Shown in pieces: positions 18,483 to 28,424 of a stretch of 64,000 nucleotides of DNA. The notes under the pieces were generated by a model. That model did not search any database. It was not told where the DNA came from and was given only the letters and a program-made list of their open reading frames with translations. A program made the position numbers and the translations under genes. Numbering within the stretch: position 1 is the first letter of the stretch; each line of letters starts with the position of its first letter. Where the stretch lies: assembly GCA_023425025.1 (NCBI GenBank), contig JAFADG010000026.1:62001-126000 (forward strand), written 5' to 3'. The stretch comes from Bacillota bacterium (GTDB lineage: Bacteria > Bacillota > Clostridia > Christensenellales > Aristaeellaceae).

Positions 18483-18521
18483 CTTTTTCATAAATTTGTA
18501 TAAAAATACAAGGAGGCGCCC

Positions 18522-20672
18522 ATGGGCCTTTCGCATGCATTTTCCTGCCCCTGCCAAAGAAACCGGTATGGACTGGATACAAGAGATTTGCTGCCAAACG
18601 AAAAAATCATCGCGCTGGCCGGTAATCCCAACGTGGGAAAAAGTACGGTATTCAACGGCCTCACGGGCCTTAGGCAGCACACAGGCAACTGGCCCGGGAA
18701 GACCGTCTCAAACGCCCAGGGCATATACCGCCACAAGGACAGCCCCTATCTTCTGGTAGACCTGCCCGGCACCTATTCGCTGATGGCCAACTCCCAGGAG
18801 GAGGAGATCGCCAGAAACTTCATCTGCTTTGGCGAGCCGGATGTAACGGTCATCGTGGCGGACGCCACGTTGCTGGAACGGAACCTGAACCTTGTGCTCC
18901 AGGTGCTGGAAATCACCGGCAGGGCGGTGCTGTGCGTCAATTTGATGGACGAGGCCAAAAAGAAAAAAATCACCGTGGATATTGGCGTGCTTTCCAAACG
19001 GCTGGGCATCCCGGTGGTAGGGACCAGCGCCAGGGAGGGCAAGGGGCTTGGACAGCTGATGGACGCGGTGCATGACGCGGCCCATGCGTCTGATGCCGCC
19101 TCCCCCCTGCGCGTAACCTACCGGGAGGAGATCGAGCAGGCCGCTCGTATGCTTGCGCCGGCCCTTTCGCGCATTCTTCCCGAAAATATTCCAGGCCGCT
19201 GGGCTGCCCTGCGCTTGTTGGACGGCGAGGAAACGCTGGTGTATGGGCTAAAGGAATACCTGGGCTTTGATGTGCTGCAAGACGACGCCGTGCGGGAGCA
19301 GCTTAACAAGGCAGCGGAATATCTTGACTCCTGCGGCATCACCCAAACCATGCTCCGGGATGAGATTGCAGTTAGCACCGTCCGCCTGTGCGAGCGCATC
19401 GCCGGCGAAGCCGTCGTCCTAAAGGACGGGCGGTATCATGACCGGGACCGCAGGATCGACAAAATCCTGACCTCCCGCCTGACCGGCATCCCCATCATGG
19501 TCCTGCTTTTGTTTCTCATCTTCTGGATCACCATCACGGGGGCCAACGTGCCCTCCGGCCTGTTGGCCGACGGCTTTTTCTCGCTGATCGCCCCGCTCAA
19601 CAGCCTTTTAAACAGCCTGTCCTTCCCTGCCTGGCTCATTGGCCTGCTGGTGGACGGCGTGTACAAGACCCTGGCCTGGGTGGTATCCGTCATGCTGCCG
19701 CCCATGGCCATCTTCTTCCCGCTGTTTACCCTGCTGGAGGATTTGGGATATCTGCCCCGCATCGCATTCAATTTGGACAATTTCTTTGCAAAGGCCGGGG
19801 CTCACGGCAAGCAGGCGCTGACCATGTGCATGGGCTTTGGCTGCAATGCCTGCGGCGTCACCGGCTGCCGCATCATCGATTCCCCGCGGGAGCGGCTGAT
19901 CGCCATCCTTACCAACAACTTTGTTCCCTGCAACGGCCGTTTTCCCACGCTGATCGCCGTCATCACCATGTTCTTTGCGGCGGCCGGGGGACTAACCGGC
20001 GGCCTTAACGCCACGCTGATATTAACGGGGGTGGTGGTACTGGGCGTCGTCATGACGCTTGCCACTTCAAAGCTGCTGTCCAAGACGCTTTTAAAAGGCG
20101 TTCCTTCTTCCTTCCAGCTGGAGCTGCCGCCTTACCGGCGGCCGCAGATCGGGAAGGTCATCGTCCGCTCCATGCTGGACCGCTCGCTGTTCGTGCTGGG
20201 CCGGGCGGTGTCGGTGGCCGCGCCGGCGGGGCTTATCATCTGGCTGCTGGCCAATATGCAAATAGGCGGCCTGAGCGTGCTTGCCCATTGCGCCGGCTTT
20301 CTGGACCCCTTTGCCCGGCTGATGGGGCTGGACGGCTATATCCTCATGGCCTTCATCCTGGGCCTGCCCGCCAATGAAATCGTGATCCCCCTTTTGCTGA
20401 TGAGCTACCTTTCCCAAGGCTCTTTAACCGATTTTGAAAGCCTTGCGCAATTGCGCACGCTGCTTGTGAACAATGGCTGGACATGGCTTACCGCCGTATG
20501 CGTGATGCTGTTTTCGCTGATGCACTGGCCCTGCGGCACAACCTTATGGACCATTCAAAAGGAAACAAAAAACACGGGGTGGACCCTCGCCGCCTTTTTG
20601 ATACCCACCGTTGCGGGCATTGCGGCCTGCATGCTGACGGCGGGCATTGCAAGGCTTATCGGCCTTGCGTAA
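18522..20672 (+). CDS. feoB: Ferrous iron transporter FeoB
   Basis: 716 residues. The N-terminal G domain shows G1 GNPNVGKST, G3 DLPGTYSL and G4 NLMD; the C-terminal half has two Gate domains and many membrane segments, with MGFGCNACGVTGCRII and FVPCNGRFPT typical of FeoB. It drives Fe(II) uptake across the membrane in a GTP-dependent way. The first ~25 residues before the G domain (with two Cys in FSCPCQRN) are an extra N-terminal tail. AAGGAGG lies 5 nt before the ATG. It is convergent with the germinant receptor operon. Confidence 0.95.
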   Translation: MGLSHAFSCPCQRNRYGLDTRDLLPNEKIIALAGNPNVGKSTVFNGLTGLRQHTGNWPGKTVSNAQGIYRHKDSPYLLVDLPGTYSLMANSQEEEIARNFICFGEPDVTVIVADATLLERNLNLVLQVLEITGRAVLCVNLMDEAKKKKITVDIGVLSKRLGIPVVGTSAREGKGLGQLMDAVHDAAHASDAASPLRVTYREEIEQAARMLAPALSRILPENIPGRWAALRLLDGEETLVYGLKEYLGFDVLQDDAVREQLNKAAEYLDSCGITQTMLRDEIAVSTVRLCERIAGEAVVLKDGRYHDRDRRIDKILTSRLTGIPIMVLLLFLIFWITITGANVPSGLLADGFFSLIAPLNSLLNSLSFPAWLIGLLVDGVYKTLAWVVSVMLPPMAIFFPLFTLLEDLGYLPRIAFNLDNFFAKAGAHGKQALTMCMGFGCNACGVTGCRIIDSPRERLIAILTNNFVPCNGRFPTLIAVITMFFAAAGGLTGGLNATLILTGVVVLGVVMTLATSKLLSKTLLKGVPSSFQLELPPYRRPQIGKVIVRSMLDRSLFVLGRAVSVAAPAGLIIWLLANMQIGGLSVLAHCAGFLDPFARLMGLDGYILMAFILGLPANEIVIPLLLMSYLSQGSLTDFESLAQLRTLLVNNGWTWLTAVCVMLFSLMHWPCGTTLWTIQKETKNTGWTLAAFLIPTVAGIAACMLTAGIARLIGLA

Positions 20673-20691
20673 CGCCCCGGGGGCAAGCCCG

Positions 20692-22137
20692 TTACTTCAT
20701 GCTCCTTTTGTCTTTGGTCTTCATGTGCTTCAGCCGCCATTTGCTGACATGGGACTGGTCAATGAACGCTTTTGTCAAATCCCCCTTGCTGTAGGGCGCA
20801 AAGGGCGTCATGAAGGGGATGCCGAAGCTGGTATTGGAAACGAGCATTGCCAGAACAGCCGTCGTGGCGATGGTAAAGCCAAAGAAACCGAAAGTGCCTG
20901 TCGCCAGGATCACAAAAAACTTCAGTATTCGAAAAGGCGTCACCAGCGTATAGTCGGGGATGGCAAAGGAGCACAAAAGGGAAACGGCGGAAATGATCAA
21001 AAGCAGCGAGCTGAAGATGCCCGCGGCAATGGATGCCTGACCGATCACGATGGCGCCCACGATACCGATGGCCGGGCCGATGTGCCTGGGCACCCGAAGC
21101 AGCGCCTCCCGCAGCAGCTCCATGATCATCTCCAGCAGCAGCGCGCCGATCATGGCCGTAAAGGGCGTGCTGCTTCGAAGCGTCGCCAGCAGTATGGCGT
21201 AATCGCCGGGCAGCACGTCGGTATGGTACGATGCCACCGCCACGTACATGCTGGTGCCCGTCAGCGCAACCTCCAGCGCCGCATACCGCAGTATTCTGGA
21301 GAAAAAGCCGAATATCTTGCTGTCATACCGGTCGTCGCAGGAAAAGAAGTATTCGCTGAACGTCTTGGGGGCATAAATGGCATTGTTGTTGCCATCCACC
21401 AATATCACCACCTTGCCGTCCAGCAAAACATGGTACGCCATGTCCGACCGCTCGATCAGCCCCATTTCCGGAAAAAGCTTATAAGGATGCTCCAGAAAAG
21501 CGGATTGCAGCTCCCCGCTGCTTGCCAGGCCATCCACGTCGATGGCCTGTATTTTGTAATGCACCTGGTTGATCAGCGTTTCATCGGCGATGTCTTCCAC
21601 GTAAATCACAGCCACATTGGTCCGCGTCCGCCTGCCCACCGTAAAATAATCGATTTTCAAATGCTTGTCCTGCAGCCTGTACCGAAGCAGCGACAAATTC
21701 GTATTCAGGCATTCGGTAAAGCAGTCCTGGGGGCTGCGGATGGCATAATTGAATTCGGGCTGAGGCACCGCGCGGTGCGCCACCATTCTCAGGTTGATGA
21801 CCAGATACTCCCTGTCCTGGGAAAAGAGCACCACCGTCATGCCGGATAAGACATGGGCTTCCACATGGTCGAAATTGGCCGCCACCGTCATCTCATCCGC
21901 AAAAATCAGCTCGGCCGCCGCGCGCCTGGCCGTAACGGATTCACGCGACGTGGCGCAGAACAGCGTCAGCGGCTTGATGACATTCTGGGCAAGGGATTCC
22001 CGGTTGGTCATCTGGGAGATAAAATAGATATTCACCGTGCCGCCATGAAAGGGGATCACCCGCTCCACAAAATCGTGGCCCTGCGCCTTTAATGCCTGGG
22101 TCAGTTTTTCAAATTCCTTTTCCCGCACGTCCGTCAT
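20692..22137 (-). CDS. gerKA: Spore germinant receptor A subunit (GerA/GerKA family)
   Basis: About 481 residues. The N-terminal soluble domain is followed by several membrane segments with FTAMIGALLLEMIMELLREA, PRHIGPAIGIVGAIVIGQ and NTSFGIPFMTPFAP, family hallmarks. The A subunit sits in the inner spore membrane and joins the B and C subunits to sense germinants. The ATG at 22137 has AGGTG 6 nt upstream and overlaps the gerC end closely. Third gene of the operon gerB-gerC-gerA, the less common order. The germinant is unknown. Confidence 0.9.
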   Translation of the reverse strand: MTDVREKEFEKLTQALKAQGHDFVERVIPFHGGTVNIYFISQMTNRESLAQNVIKPLTLFCATSRESVTARRAAAELIFADEMTVAANFDHVEAHVLSGMTVVLFSQDREYLVINLRMVAHRAVPQPEFNYAIRSPQDCFTECLNTNLSLLRYRLQDKHLKIDYFTVGRRTRTNVAVIYVEDIADETLINQVHYKIQAIDVDGLASSGELQSAFLEHPYKLFPEMGLIERSDMAYHVLLDGKVVILVDGNNNAIYAPKTFSEYFFSCDDRYDSKIFGFFSRILRYAALEVALTGTSMYVAVASYHTDVLPGDYAILLATLRSSTPFTAMIGALLLEMIMELLREALLRVPRHIGPAIGIVGAIVIGQASIAAGIFSSLLLIISAVSLLCSFAIPDYTLVTPFRILKFFVILATGTFGFFGFTIATTAVLAMLVSNTSFGIPFMTPFAPYSKGDLTKAFIDQSHVSKWRLKHMKTKDKRSMK

Positions 22138-22141
22138 CCTT

Positions 22142-23299
22142 TCACCTGGCCGGGTTTGCCTCATAGTCAAAAGAGGGAGATACGCTCAGGTCCACCCCGA
22201 CCGCGATATATGTCTGGGCATCTTGAAAGGCCGTCTGCCAGTCCAGCCTTTCAAACACCGCCGGATACTTGATGCGGAAGGCGTCATCCATTTGCAGATA
22301 GTCGGTATGAAACAGATTCTGCGCCTGGCCTACAGCCAGAAGCAGCTTTTCCAGTATCATTTGCCTGAGCGTTTCTTCCATTTTCCCAAGCGCCGATTTA
22401 TCCAGGTTGAAAGGCGTTCTTTTGTTGCCGTATTCCACCGTCGCCGTGAAGCTCAGCGTGAACAGGAAGCTGATATCATTGTTTTTGTAATAGGGCGCTA
22501 TGTCTTTTGACTTGAGAACCGTTTTCACCACAAAAACCTTGTCCTCATGCGGCACGTTGAAAAAACACCTGGCACCCTCCGTTTTGAGCATGTTCACGCC
22601 GGCGCTGTCCTCCAGGGGGATAAAGCCGATCACGTCGGTGCCGTCGATCACGGAATAGCCCGCCAGATAAATCGCCTTGTTTTTCAGCCCGATGCATGGT
22701 ATCAGAATGCCGCAGTAACGGCTGCTGATGTTTTCGATCAGCCGCGCCGTCGTTTTGGTGAAGGTCTCGCCCTGCTGCTCCAGGGAGGCCACGGTGTATT
22801 CCGCGGAATAGCCCACGGAAAGATTTTTTTCATTCAGCGCCGTAAACATTTCTTCCAAATCGTTGCGGGTGATCACCGTCATTACCTTTTTGCGGTAGGT
22901 TTCATCCGCGCGCACGCGGTACAGGTATTGCACCATATCATCATCGTCGCTGGCAAAGCGCTCCGTAAGAACAAGGGTCCTGACGCCGCCCAGGTAAAGG
23001 GGCTGATCCAGCTGCCGGTCAACGTCCAGCCTGGCTTCCGTAAAGGTTTTCCCGTGACCCTTGACAAGAAAATATTTGCTGCCCATGGGCGGGCTTCCGC
23101 TTCCGTTCGCGCCGGTACTCCCCGCCTGTATGTTGGCGGCCTCGATATAAAACCAAAATTCATCCCCTACCTTATCCACGGCGACGGTGGTTACAATGAA
23201 CTTTTTGTTGATGTCCATCGCATCCATGCAGCCGCACAACAACACGGCAAGCGTCATAAGCAGACAGGAAAGCAAACCAATTTTCAAAACCCGGCGCAT
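22142..23299 (-). CDS. gerKC: Spore germinant receptor C subunit (Ger(x)C lipoprotein)
   Basis: 385 residues with a lipoprotein signal peptide (lipobox LCGC, Cys at about residue 24), followed by MDAMDINKKFIVTTVAVDK as in Ger(x)C proteins. The lipoprotein attaches to the outer face of the inner spore membrane. It is between gerB (15 bp upstream) and gerA (overlap zone), which confirms a receptor operon. The lipobox here contrasts with the two ABC binding proteins in the window that lack one. Confidence 0.9.
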   Translation of the reverse strand: MRRVLKIGLLSCLLMTLAVLLCGCMDAMDINKKFIVTTVAVDKVGDEFWFYIEAANIQAGSTGANGSGSPPMGSKYFLVKGHGKTFTEARLDVDRQLDQPLYLGGVRTLVLTERFASDDDDMVQYLYRVRADETYRKKVMTVITRNDLEEMFTALNEKNLSVGYSAEYTVASLEQQGETFTKTTARLIENISSRYCGILIPCIGLKNKAIYLAGYSVIDGTDVIGFIPLEDSAGVNMLKTEGARCFFNVPHEDKVFVVKTVLKSKDIAPYYKNNDISFLFTLSFTATVEYGNKRTPFNLDKSALGKMEETLRQMILEKLLLAVGQAQNLFHTDYLQMDDAFRIKYPAVFERLDWQTAFQDAQTYIAVGVDLSVSPSFDYEANPAR

Positions 23300-23314
23300 A
23301 GGTCCCCCTCTATT

Positions 23315-24394
23315 CTAGGCATTGTGCTTCCTTTTCAGCTTGGCCAAAAGGAAAAGCAGCGTGGGCACCGCCCCGGCAAAAAACAGCACCAGCACGGGCA
23401 GCATGGTTTGATACGCCAACTCATATCCGGGTATCTTGATCACAAGCAGGGTACCCAGGTATGTGGCGGCGCAAACCGAAGAAACAATTGCCCCCCGTTT
23501 TGCTCTGGGCAGCATCTTCAGCAGTATTTCCACCAGGGAACGAATCAGTATGATCAGACCGGCAAACAGGCTGGCCAAGCCAAAGGTCAAATAGAATATG
23601 TCCATCCGTTCAATCACCGGCGCTTCCGCCAGCTTGATGGCTTCAATAAACGCGTCGTTGTAGGCCGTCGCGTTGTTCACGCCGGTCAGGCCGATGCTGC
23701 CTTCGGTAATCAAAACAAAAAGCAGGGCAATGGTGATGATCGAAAAAAACGCCACCTTTGGCGCCCCCTGGTTTCTTTTCGTAAAGGGGATCAGCAAAAG
23801 GTTTTCCATCCCGCCGTAGATGGCGCCAAACTTCAGCAGGTTGCTTGCAAATTCCTTGCCCTCGTTGGGATTGTACAGCGGCAGAACATTGGCGGGCTCG
23901 CTTTGCACCAGCATCAAAACACACAATGTCACCGTAGCTACAAGGTACAAAATCCCAAGCAGCTCAAAAAGCCTGGCGATGGTATCCGTGCCCTTGTACA
24001 CCACAAATCCAAACAAGGCGGTTGCCGCCGCCAGCGTGAACATGGGCTTTGTCTTGGGCAGAAAATTCATGGAAATCAAGCTGTTCATATTTTGGTTGAG
24101 GAAGACAAGCACAGAAAACAAATAGACAAAAAGCAATATGCAAAAAATATAGCTCAGCGCTTTGCCCAGCAACATCGGCCCATACTCAAAAAGGGTCATG
24201 CCCTTGAACATGTTGTTCAGCTTTGCCAGCATCAGGGCAACCAGGGAGAAAGGGACGGCATACAACAGGATCATGATCCATCCGCTGCGGCCCAGGTTCT
24301 TGGCGATAAGTTGGGGAATATCCGTTGTGCGGAAGGCGGAGATGACCAAAACCAATATAAAAAACATCTGCCTGTTGGTAACGCCCTTTTCCAA
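23315..24394 (-). CDS. gerKB: Spore germinant receptor B subunit (GerB family)
   Basis: 359 residues with about ten membrane helices, an APC-type amino-acid transporter fold expected to bind the germinant. Residues FFILVLVISAFRTTDIPQL near the start are typical. I choose the TTG at 24394 because GAGGAGG lies 6 nt upstream at 24401-24407 and because the product then has normal family length; the frame is open much further upstream but that part is non-coding. First gene of the operon, divergent from an amino-acid permease. Confidence 0.88.
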   Translation of the reverse strand: MEKGVTNRQMFFILVLVISAFRTTDIPQLIAKNLGRSGWIMILLYAVPFSLVALMLAKLNNMFKGMTLFEYGPMLLGKALSYIFCILLFVYLFSVLVFLNQNMNSLISMNFLPKTKPMFTLAAATALFGFVVYKGTDTIARLFELLGILYLVATVTLCVLMLVQSEPANVLPLYNPNEGKEFASNLLKFGAIYGGMENLLLIPFTKRNQGAPKVAFFSIITIALLFVLITEGSIGLTGVNNATAYNDAFIEAIKLAEAPVIERMDIFYLTFGLASLFAGLIILIRSLVEILLKMLPRAKRGAIVSSVCAATYLGTLLVIKIPGYELAYQTMLPVLVLFFAGAVPTLLFLLAKLKRKHNA

Positions 24395-24622
24395 ACTGCC
24401 CCTCCTCAAAACGGCCGGAAGCCCAGCAAACGCCAAGAGAATTCCCGATGGCTCAATAAAGGTATCATCCCCTTTTTTACACTGCCTATGCCTTGGCGTT
24501 TGGTAAATTTTCGACAGCATGTTTACAAATACAACAAAAAAATCTATCATATACACATGTGAACGTGTTTGGACAGGCCGGAGGGTCTTGTTTGCCTGTC
24601 CGAAGAGAAAAGGATGGATGGT

Positions 24623-25981
24623 ATGGAGAACGGGCTTCGGAAAAAGTATGGCCTCTTTACCGCGATTTCCATGGTGGTGGGCATCGTCATCGGCAGCGGC
24701 GTATTCTTCAAGGCCGAAAAGGTGCTCAACGAAACAAACGGCAACATTCCCCTGGGCATTGTGGCCTGGGGCCTGGTGGGCCTGATCATGCTCGTGTGCT
24801 CCTACGCTTTTGCCACCATGGCCACGCGCCATGAAAGGGTCAACGGCGTGGTGGATTACGCCGATGTGTTTGTAGGCCGCAGGTACGGCTATCTGGTGGG
24901 CTGGTTCATGGCCGCCATCTATCAGCCGACCCTCACCTCCGTGCTGGCCTGGGTCTCGGCCCGGTACACCTGCGTGCTGCTCAATTGGGATATCACCGGC
25001 GGCTCCTGCATGGTCATCGCCGGCTTTTACCTTGTGGCCATCTATGCTTTGAACGCCCTGTCCCCCGTCCTCGCCGGCCGGTTCCAGGTGACGACGACGG
25101 TCATCAAGCTGATTCCCCTCACCTTAATGGCGGTGGCCGGCACGGCCATCGGCCTTTCCAATGGCATGACGGCGCAAAACTTCGCCCAGGCAGCGGCGGA
25201 GACCACCAAAACCGGCGGCGGATTGTTTACCGCCGTGGTGGCCGTGGCCTTTGCCTACGAGGGCTGGATCATCGCCACCTCCATTAACGCCGAAATCAAA
25301 AATTCGAAAAAGAACCTGCCCCGGGCGCTGATCATCGGCGCGCTGATCGTGGTAGCGGTATACATCGCCTACTACATCGGCCTGGCCGGCGCGGTGCCCG
25401 CCGCCGAGCTGATGAAGAACGGCCAGGCCGGCGCGAAGCTGGCCTTTCAGAACATCTTTGGCGAAGTGGCCGGCACGCTGATCTTTGTGTTCATCATCAT
25501 TTCCTGCCTGGGCACGCTAAACGGCCTCATGCTGGGCTGCACCCGGGGCCTGTATTCCCTGGCCGCCCGGGGCTACGGCCCCAAGCCCGAACTGTACAAG
25601 CAGGTGGACGGCGCCACCAACATGCCCGCCAACTCCGCCATCATGGGCCTGCTGCTCTGCGCCTTCTGGCTGTTGTACTTCTACGGCGCCCAGCTGACCG
25701 ATGTCTGGTTCGGGCTCTTCAGCTTTGATACTTCCGAGCTGCCCATCGTGACCCTGTACGCGGGGTACATTCCCATTCTCTATATGATGATCAGGCGGGA
25801 AACCGGGCTTTCGACCTTCAAGCGCCTGGTGATGCCGGGCCTGGCGATTTTAAGCTGCGTGTTCATGGTCGTGGCCGCCTGCATCGCCCACAAGATGGCC
25901 GTGGTGTATTATTTGATCGTGTTTGTTCTCATCATGGCGGCGGGGCTGGCGTACATGCCGAAAAAGGATTCGCTGAAATAG
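24623..25981 (+). CDS. APC superfamily amino-acid permease
   Basis: About 452 residues with twelve hydrophobic segments. The first helix contains the substrate-binding unwound motif VGIVIGSGVFF, typical of the APC family, and YEGWIIATSINAEIKNSKKNLPRALI follows in the middle. Substrate is unknown; it resembles LAT-like and serine/threonine exchangers. AAAAGG suits the ATG at 24623 best. The gene ends with TAG (25979-25981), evidence that the host reads TAG as stop. Confidence 0.88.
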   Translation: MENGLRKKYGLFTAISMVVGIVIGSGVFFKAEKVLNETNGNIPLGIVAWGLVGLIMLVCSYAFATMATRHERVNGVVDYADVFVGRRYGYLVGWFMAAIYQPTLTSVLAWVSARYTCVLLNWDITGGSCMVIAGFYLVAIYALNALSPVLAGRFQVTTTVIKLIPLTLMAVAGTAIGLSNGMTAQNFAQAAAETTKTGGGLFTAVVAVAFAYEGWIIATSINAEIKNSKKNLPRALIIGALIVVAVYIAYYIGLAGAVPAAELMKNGQAGAKLAFQNIFGEVAGTLIFVFIIISCLGTLNGLMLGCTRGLYSLAARGYGPKPELYKQVDGATNMPANSAIMGLLLCAFWLLYFYGAQLTDVWFGLFSFDTSELPIVTLYAGYIPILYMMIRRETGLSTFKRLVMPGLAILSCVFMVVAACIAHKMAVVYYLIVFVLIMAAGLAYMPKKDSLK

Positions 25982-26010
25982 ATTTGGCCGCATCGCCCCG
26001 GCGAACCCAA

Positions 26011-26055
26011 AAAGAAAGTGCTTTCCGCATGCTATGCGCAGAGCACTTTCTTTTT
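26011..26055 (+). terminator. Rho-independent terminator of the permease gene
   Basis: AAAGAAAGTGCT at 26011-26022 pairs with AGCACTTTCTTT at 26042-26053; a T-rich tail follows. Confidence 0.9.
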
Positions 26056-26186
26056 ATTATCATGGCATTGAAACTTGCAGCCCGTATCCGCTTGGGCTGC
26101 ACATCCTCCGCTTTCATTGCCTGAAGGAAGCTGTATAAAACAGCCCGGTTCCTGAAAAAATTACCTCAAGGAAAAGGGGCGAAGGG

Positions 26187-26693
26187 ATGAACCATGACTT
26201 TTTTATACTGACCGCGATAACCGCCGGTTCGCTGGCGTCCATTTTCTACATCCCCAAAGACAAGTACAGAGTGGCGCTGGTCAGCCTGCTGGTATACCAA
26301 ACCATCACCTGGTCAACCTCCCTGGTGCTGGTGCAGCTGGGCTTGTACTCCTTTCCCATAAGGGAATTTCCCCGTGCGACGCAGGGCAGCTTTCTGCACC
26401 TGTTTGTGTTCTATCCCGCGCTTTACGCCTGGTTTATCCTCCTTTTTCCGGACGGGGCGACCCTGATAAAGCGAATAAGCCACTATCTGATTTTTGTTTC
26501 CGTGCTTGTATGGTTTGAATACTACATGGTGGCCTACACGAACCTGAAAAGGTTTCATAAGTACCCCATGTCCGTTCACCTCGTGATTACGTACATCCGC
26601 TTCCTTCTTTATTTTTATGTCTGCCGGCGCTACATCCTGTGGATGGCAAAAAAGACACACCTCGCAGCAGGCGCTTCCAAGACCCCGGAATGA
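26187..26693 (+). CDS. CBO0543-like small membrane protein
   Basis: 168 residues with about five membrane segments. The hallmark is a central REFPRATQGSFLHLFVFYPALYAW-type stretch (around 26360-26430) followed by (F/Y)P.G..L..R. It closely parallels the next gene in layout, so the two are diverged tandem paralogues. Such proteins recur in spore-forming Firmicutes, function unknown. GGGGCGAAGGG precedes the ATG. Confidence 0.75.
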   Translation: MNHDFFILTAITAGSLASIFYIPKDKYRVALVSLLVYQTITWSTSLVLVQLGLYSFPIREFPRATQGSFLHLFVFYPALYAWFILLFPDGATLIKRISHYLIFVSVLVWFEYYMVAYTNLKRFHKYPMSVHLVITYIRFLLYFYVCRRYILWMAKKTHLAAGASKTPE

Positions 26694-26741
26694 GCCCCGG
26701 AAGGCACGCCTATCCGGCCCGGCGAAAGGAAGGACAGGGAT

Positions 26742-27221
26742 ATGTACGTAAAGGAGACCATCCTGCTGATCAGCGCGGCTGTGGCTTGTTTTGTTGCCAT
26801 CCTGTTTATCCCGCGAAAAAGAGCCGCCGAGGCATCTGTGATCTTCTTGGTGGCTCAGTTCTTTACGTGGATTTTCGGCCTGGTCGTGGTGGAATTCGGC
26901 TGGCTGGAATATCCCGTTCGGGAGCTGGCACAGGCAAACGCCACAAGCTTTTTGTTTGAGTTCCTTCTTCTGCCGGTGCTCATCATCTATTTCATTCTCT
27001 ACTACCCCACCGGCAAGCGGCTGATCATAAGGCTGCTGTATTATGCCGGCATCATTTCCGCGTTTACGCTGCTGGAGGTGATCGTGGAAAAATGCTCGCG
27101 GATCATTCTGTGCCATACCTGGAAATGGCAGTATACCTGGATCACCATGGCGGCGCTGTATTATATGGTCATGGTCATCTACAAGTGGTTCTTTGGGATT
27201 AAGAAGATATTTAAGCTGTAA
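26742..27221 (+). CDS. CBO0543-like small membrane protein, paralogue
   Basis: 159 residues, about five membrane helices. It shares with its upstream neighbour the order IP(K/R).(K/R)..A.V...V.Q..TW...LV.V..G...(F/Y)P.RE......T.SFL. and the FILYYPTGKRLI motif. It follows after 48 bp with GGAAGGACAGGG as ribosome binding site, so it is in the same operon. Function unknown. Confidence 0.75.
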   Translation: MYVKETILLISAAVACFVAILFIPRKRAAEASVIFLVAQFFTWIFGLVVVEFGWLEYPVRELAQANATSFLFEFLLLPVLIIYFILYYPTGKRLIIRLLYYAGIISAFTLLEVIVEKCSRIILCHTWKWQYTWITMAALYYMVMVIYKWFFGIKKIFKL

Positions 27222-27320
27222 GCGGGGGGTGTACATTTCTGTCCCAATATTTTTCTGCCGGTGATCCTCCGCCGCTGGGCAGAAACGGCTTGAAGATAGC
27301 CCGTTTCTTGTACGAACAGC

Positions 27321-28043
27321 TTAACGTCCCTCCACAAACCCCATCACCATCTCCTGAAAAACGGGCTTGTCATCATATTCGCAGTGCCCGTACCCCTCCA
27401 TATAATGAAAACTTACCTTTTCCTCGTATCCGAACTGCTTCAACACCGACAGCATCAGCAGCGTCTGTTCATACCGGCCCGGAATATCCCTCTCTGCACA
27501 CAAAAAGAGCATCGGCGGATAACTGCGCTCCCTTTTCACATGATATATGGGCGCGCGCTCATCCACCGCCACCATTTGCGGGTTCCTGCCCGCCTCTTTC
27601 AGCACATTAAAATGCACGGTGGGCTGTCCCGCGTCAAAGATATATCCGGCAAAAGCATCCGGGTGAAGGTCATGGGCTGCCAGATACCTATCATCAAAGC
27701 ACAGCATCATGGCAAGGTAGGCCCCGGCCGAGCTGCCGGCCAGGAACAGCCTTTTGCCCGCAAAATGAGCATCCCGATAATCCGCCGCCCATTTCGCTGC
27801 CGCCGCCGCATCCAATATAAATTCGGGATACCGGGCCGCGGGATACAGCCTGTAATTGGGCACGATCAGCCCGATGCCCTTTTCCGCGAGCCCTTGCAAA
27901 AAGGCGGCATCCTCCTTGCAGCCGGCCTCCAGCCCGCCGCCGTGAAAGTATATCAGCAGGGCTTTTACTTCGCCCTCCGGCAGGTATACATCCAGCCGCT
28001 GCCGCTCTACCTGCCCGTCACCGTAGGCAATATCCTTTAACAT
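27321..28043 (-). CDS. Alpha/beta hydrolase (HSL-type esterase/lipase)
   Basis: 240 residues. The oxyanion-hole motif is FHGGGLEAG, the nucleophile elbow is GSSAGAYLA (Ser), and the catalytic His is likely in EGYGHCEYD. This is the hormone-sensitive-lipase-like pattern of small soluble carboxylesterases. There is no signal peptide. ATG at 28043 is preferred over the TTG two codons earlier. It stands alone; the substrate is unknown. Confidence 0.85.
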   Translation of the reverse strand: MLKDIAYGDGQVERQRLDVYLPEGEVKALLIYFHGGGLEAGCKEDAAFLQGLAEKGIGLIVPNYRLYPAARYPEFILDAAAAAKWAADYRDAHFAGKRLFLAGSSAGAYLAMMLCFDDRYLAAHDLHPDAFAGYIFDAGQPTVHFNVLKEAGRNPQMVAVDERAPIYHVKRERSYPPMLFLCAERDIPGRYEQTLLMLSVLKQFGYEEKVSFHYMEGYGHCEYDDKPVFQEMVMGFVEGR

Positions 28044-28424
28044 ACGCAAGGCTTCTCACAATTCCTTTCCTTTGCTCAAGTCAACACACTGCATGTATTG
28101 GATATCGCCGGCATTGATTCCTGCCGGGCGCTTACCACAAGCACGCGGTGATCCATACCATTCTTGGCTGATGTTGTGCAAGCATGCTCGAAAAAGCTGC
28201 CCTGCCTGCTCTCAGCGAAGAATTGCTCCCCTGGTCCATAGACTGACAACACTTACGGCTTTTTGAAATTCGAAGCACCTGAAGCAATGCAAACATACAA
28301 GCAGCCGGAGTGTCCCATCCATTTCAATGGCACGCTCCGGCTGCCCAATCGTTGGGTTCCCGGCTTAAAAACAAAGTCCGTCGTTCAACAATGCCATATC
28401 ACCAGCATCCGGATGGCGCTTGCA
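28044..28424. other. Gene-free stretch with one strong hairpin
   Basis: No coding frame is convincing. An 18-bp imperfect stem (GCAGCCGGAGTGTCCCAT at 28301-28318 with its partner at 28327-28344, two mismatches) lies here. On the minus strand it follows the TrkA gene and is followed by a weak T-rich run, so it may terminate that transcript. Confidence 0.6.

Noticed and set aside
23315..24832. 505-residue form of GerB using the most upstream start
   Set aside because: The first ~146 residues do not resemble GerB, cross the divergent promoter region, and a TTG with a strong ribosome binding site gives the normal family length.
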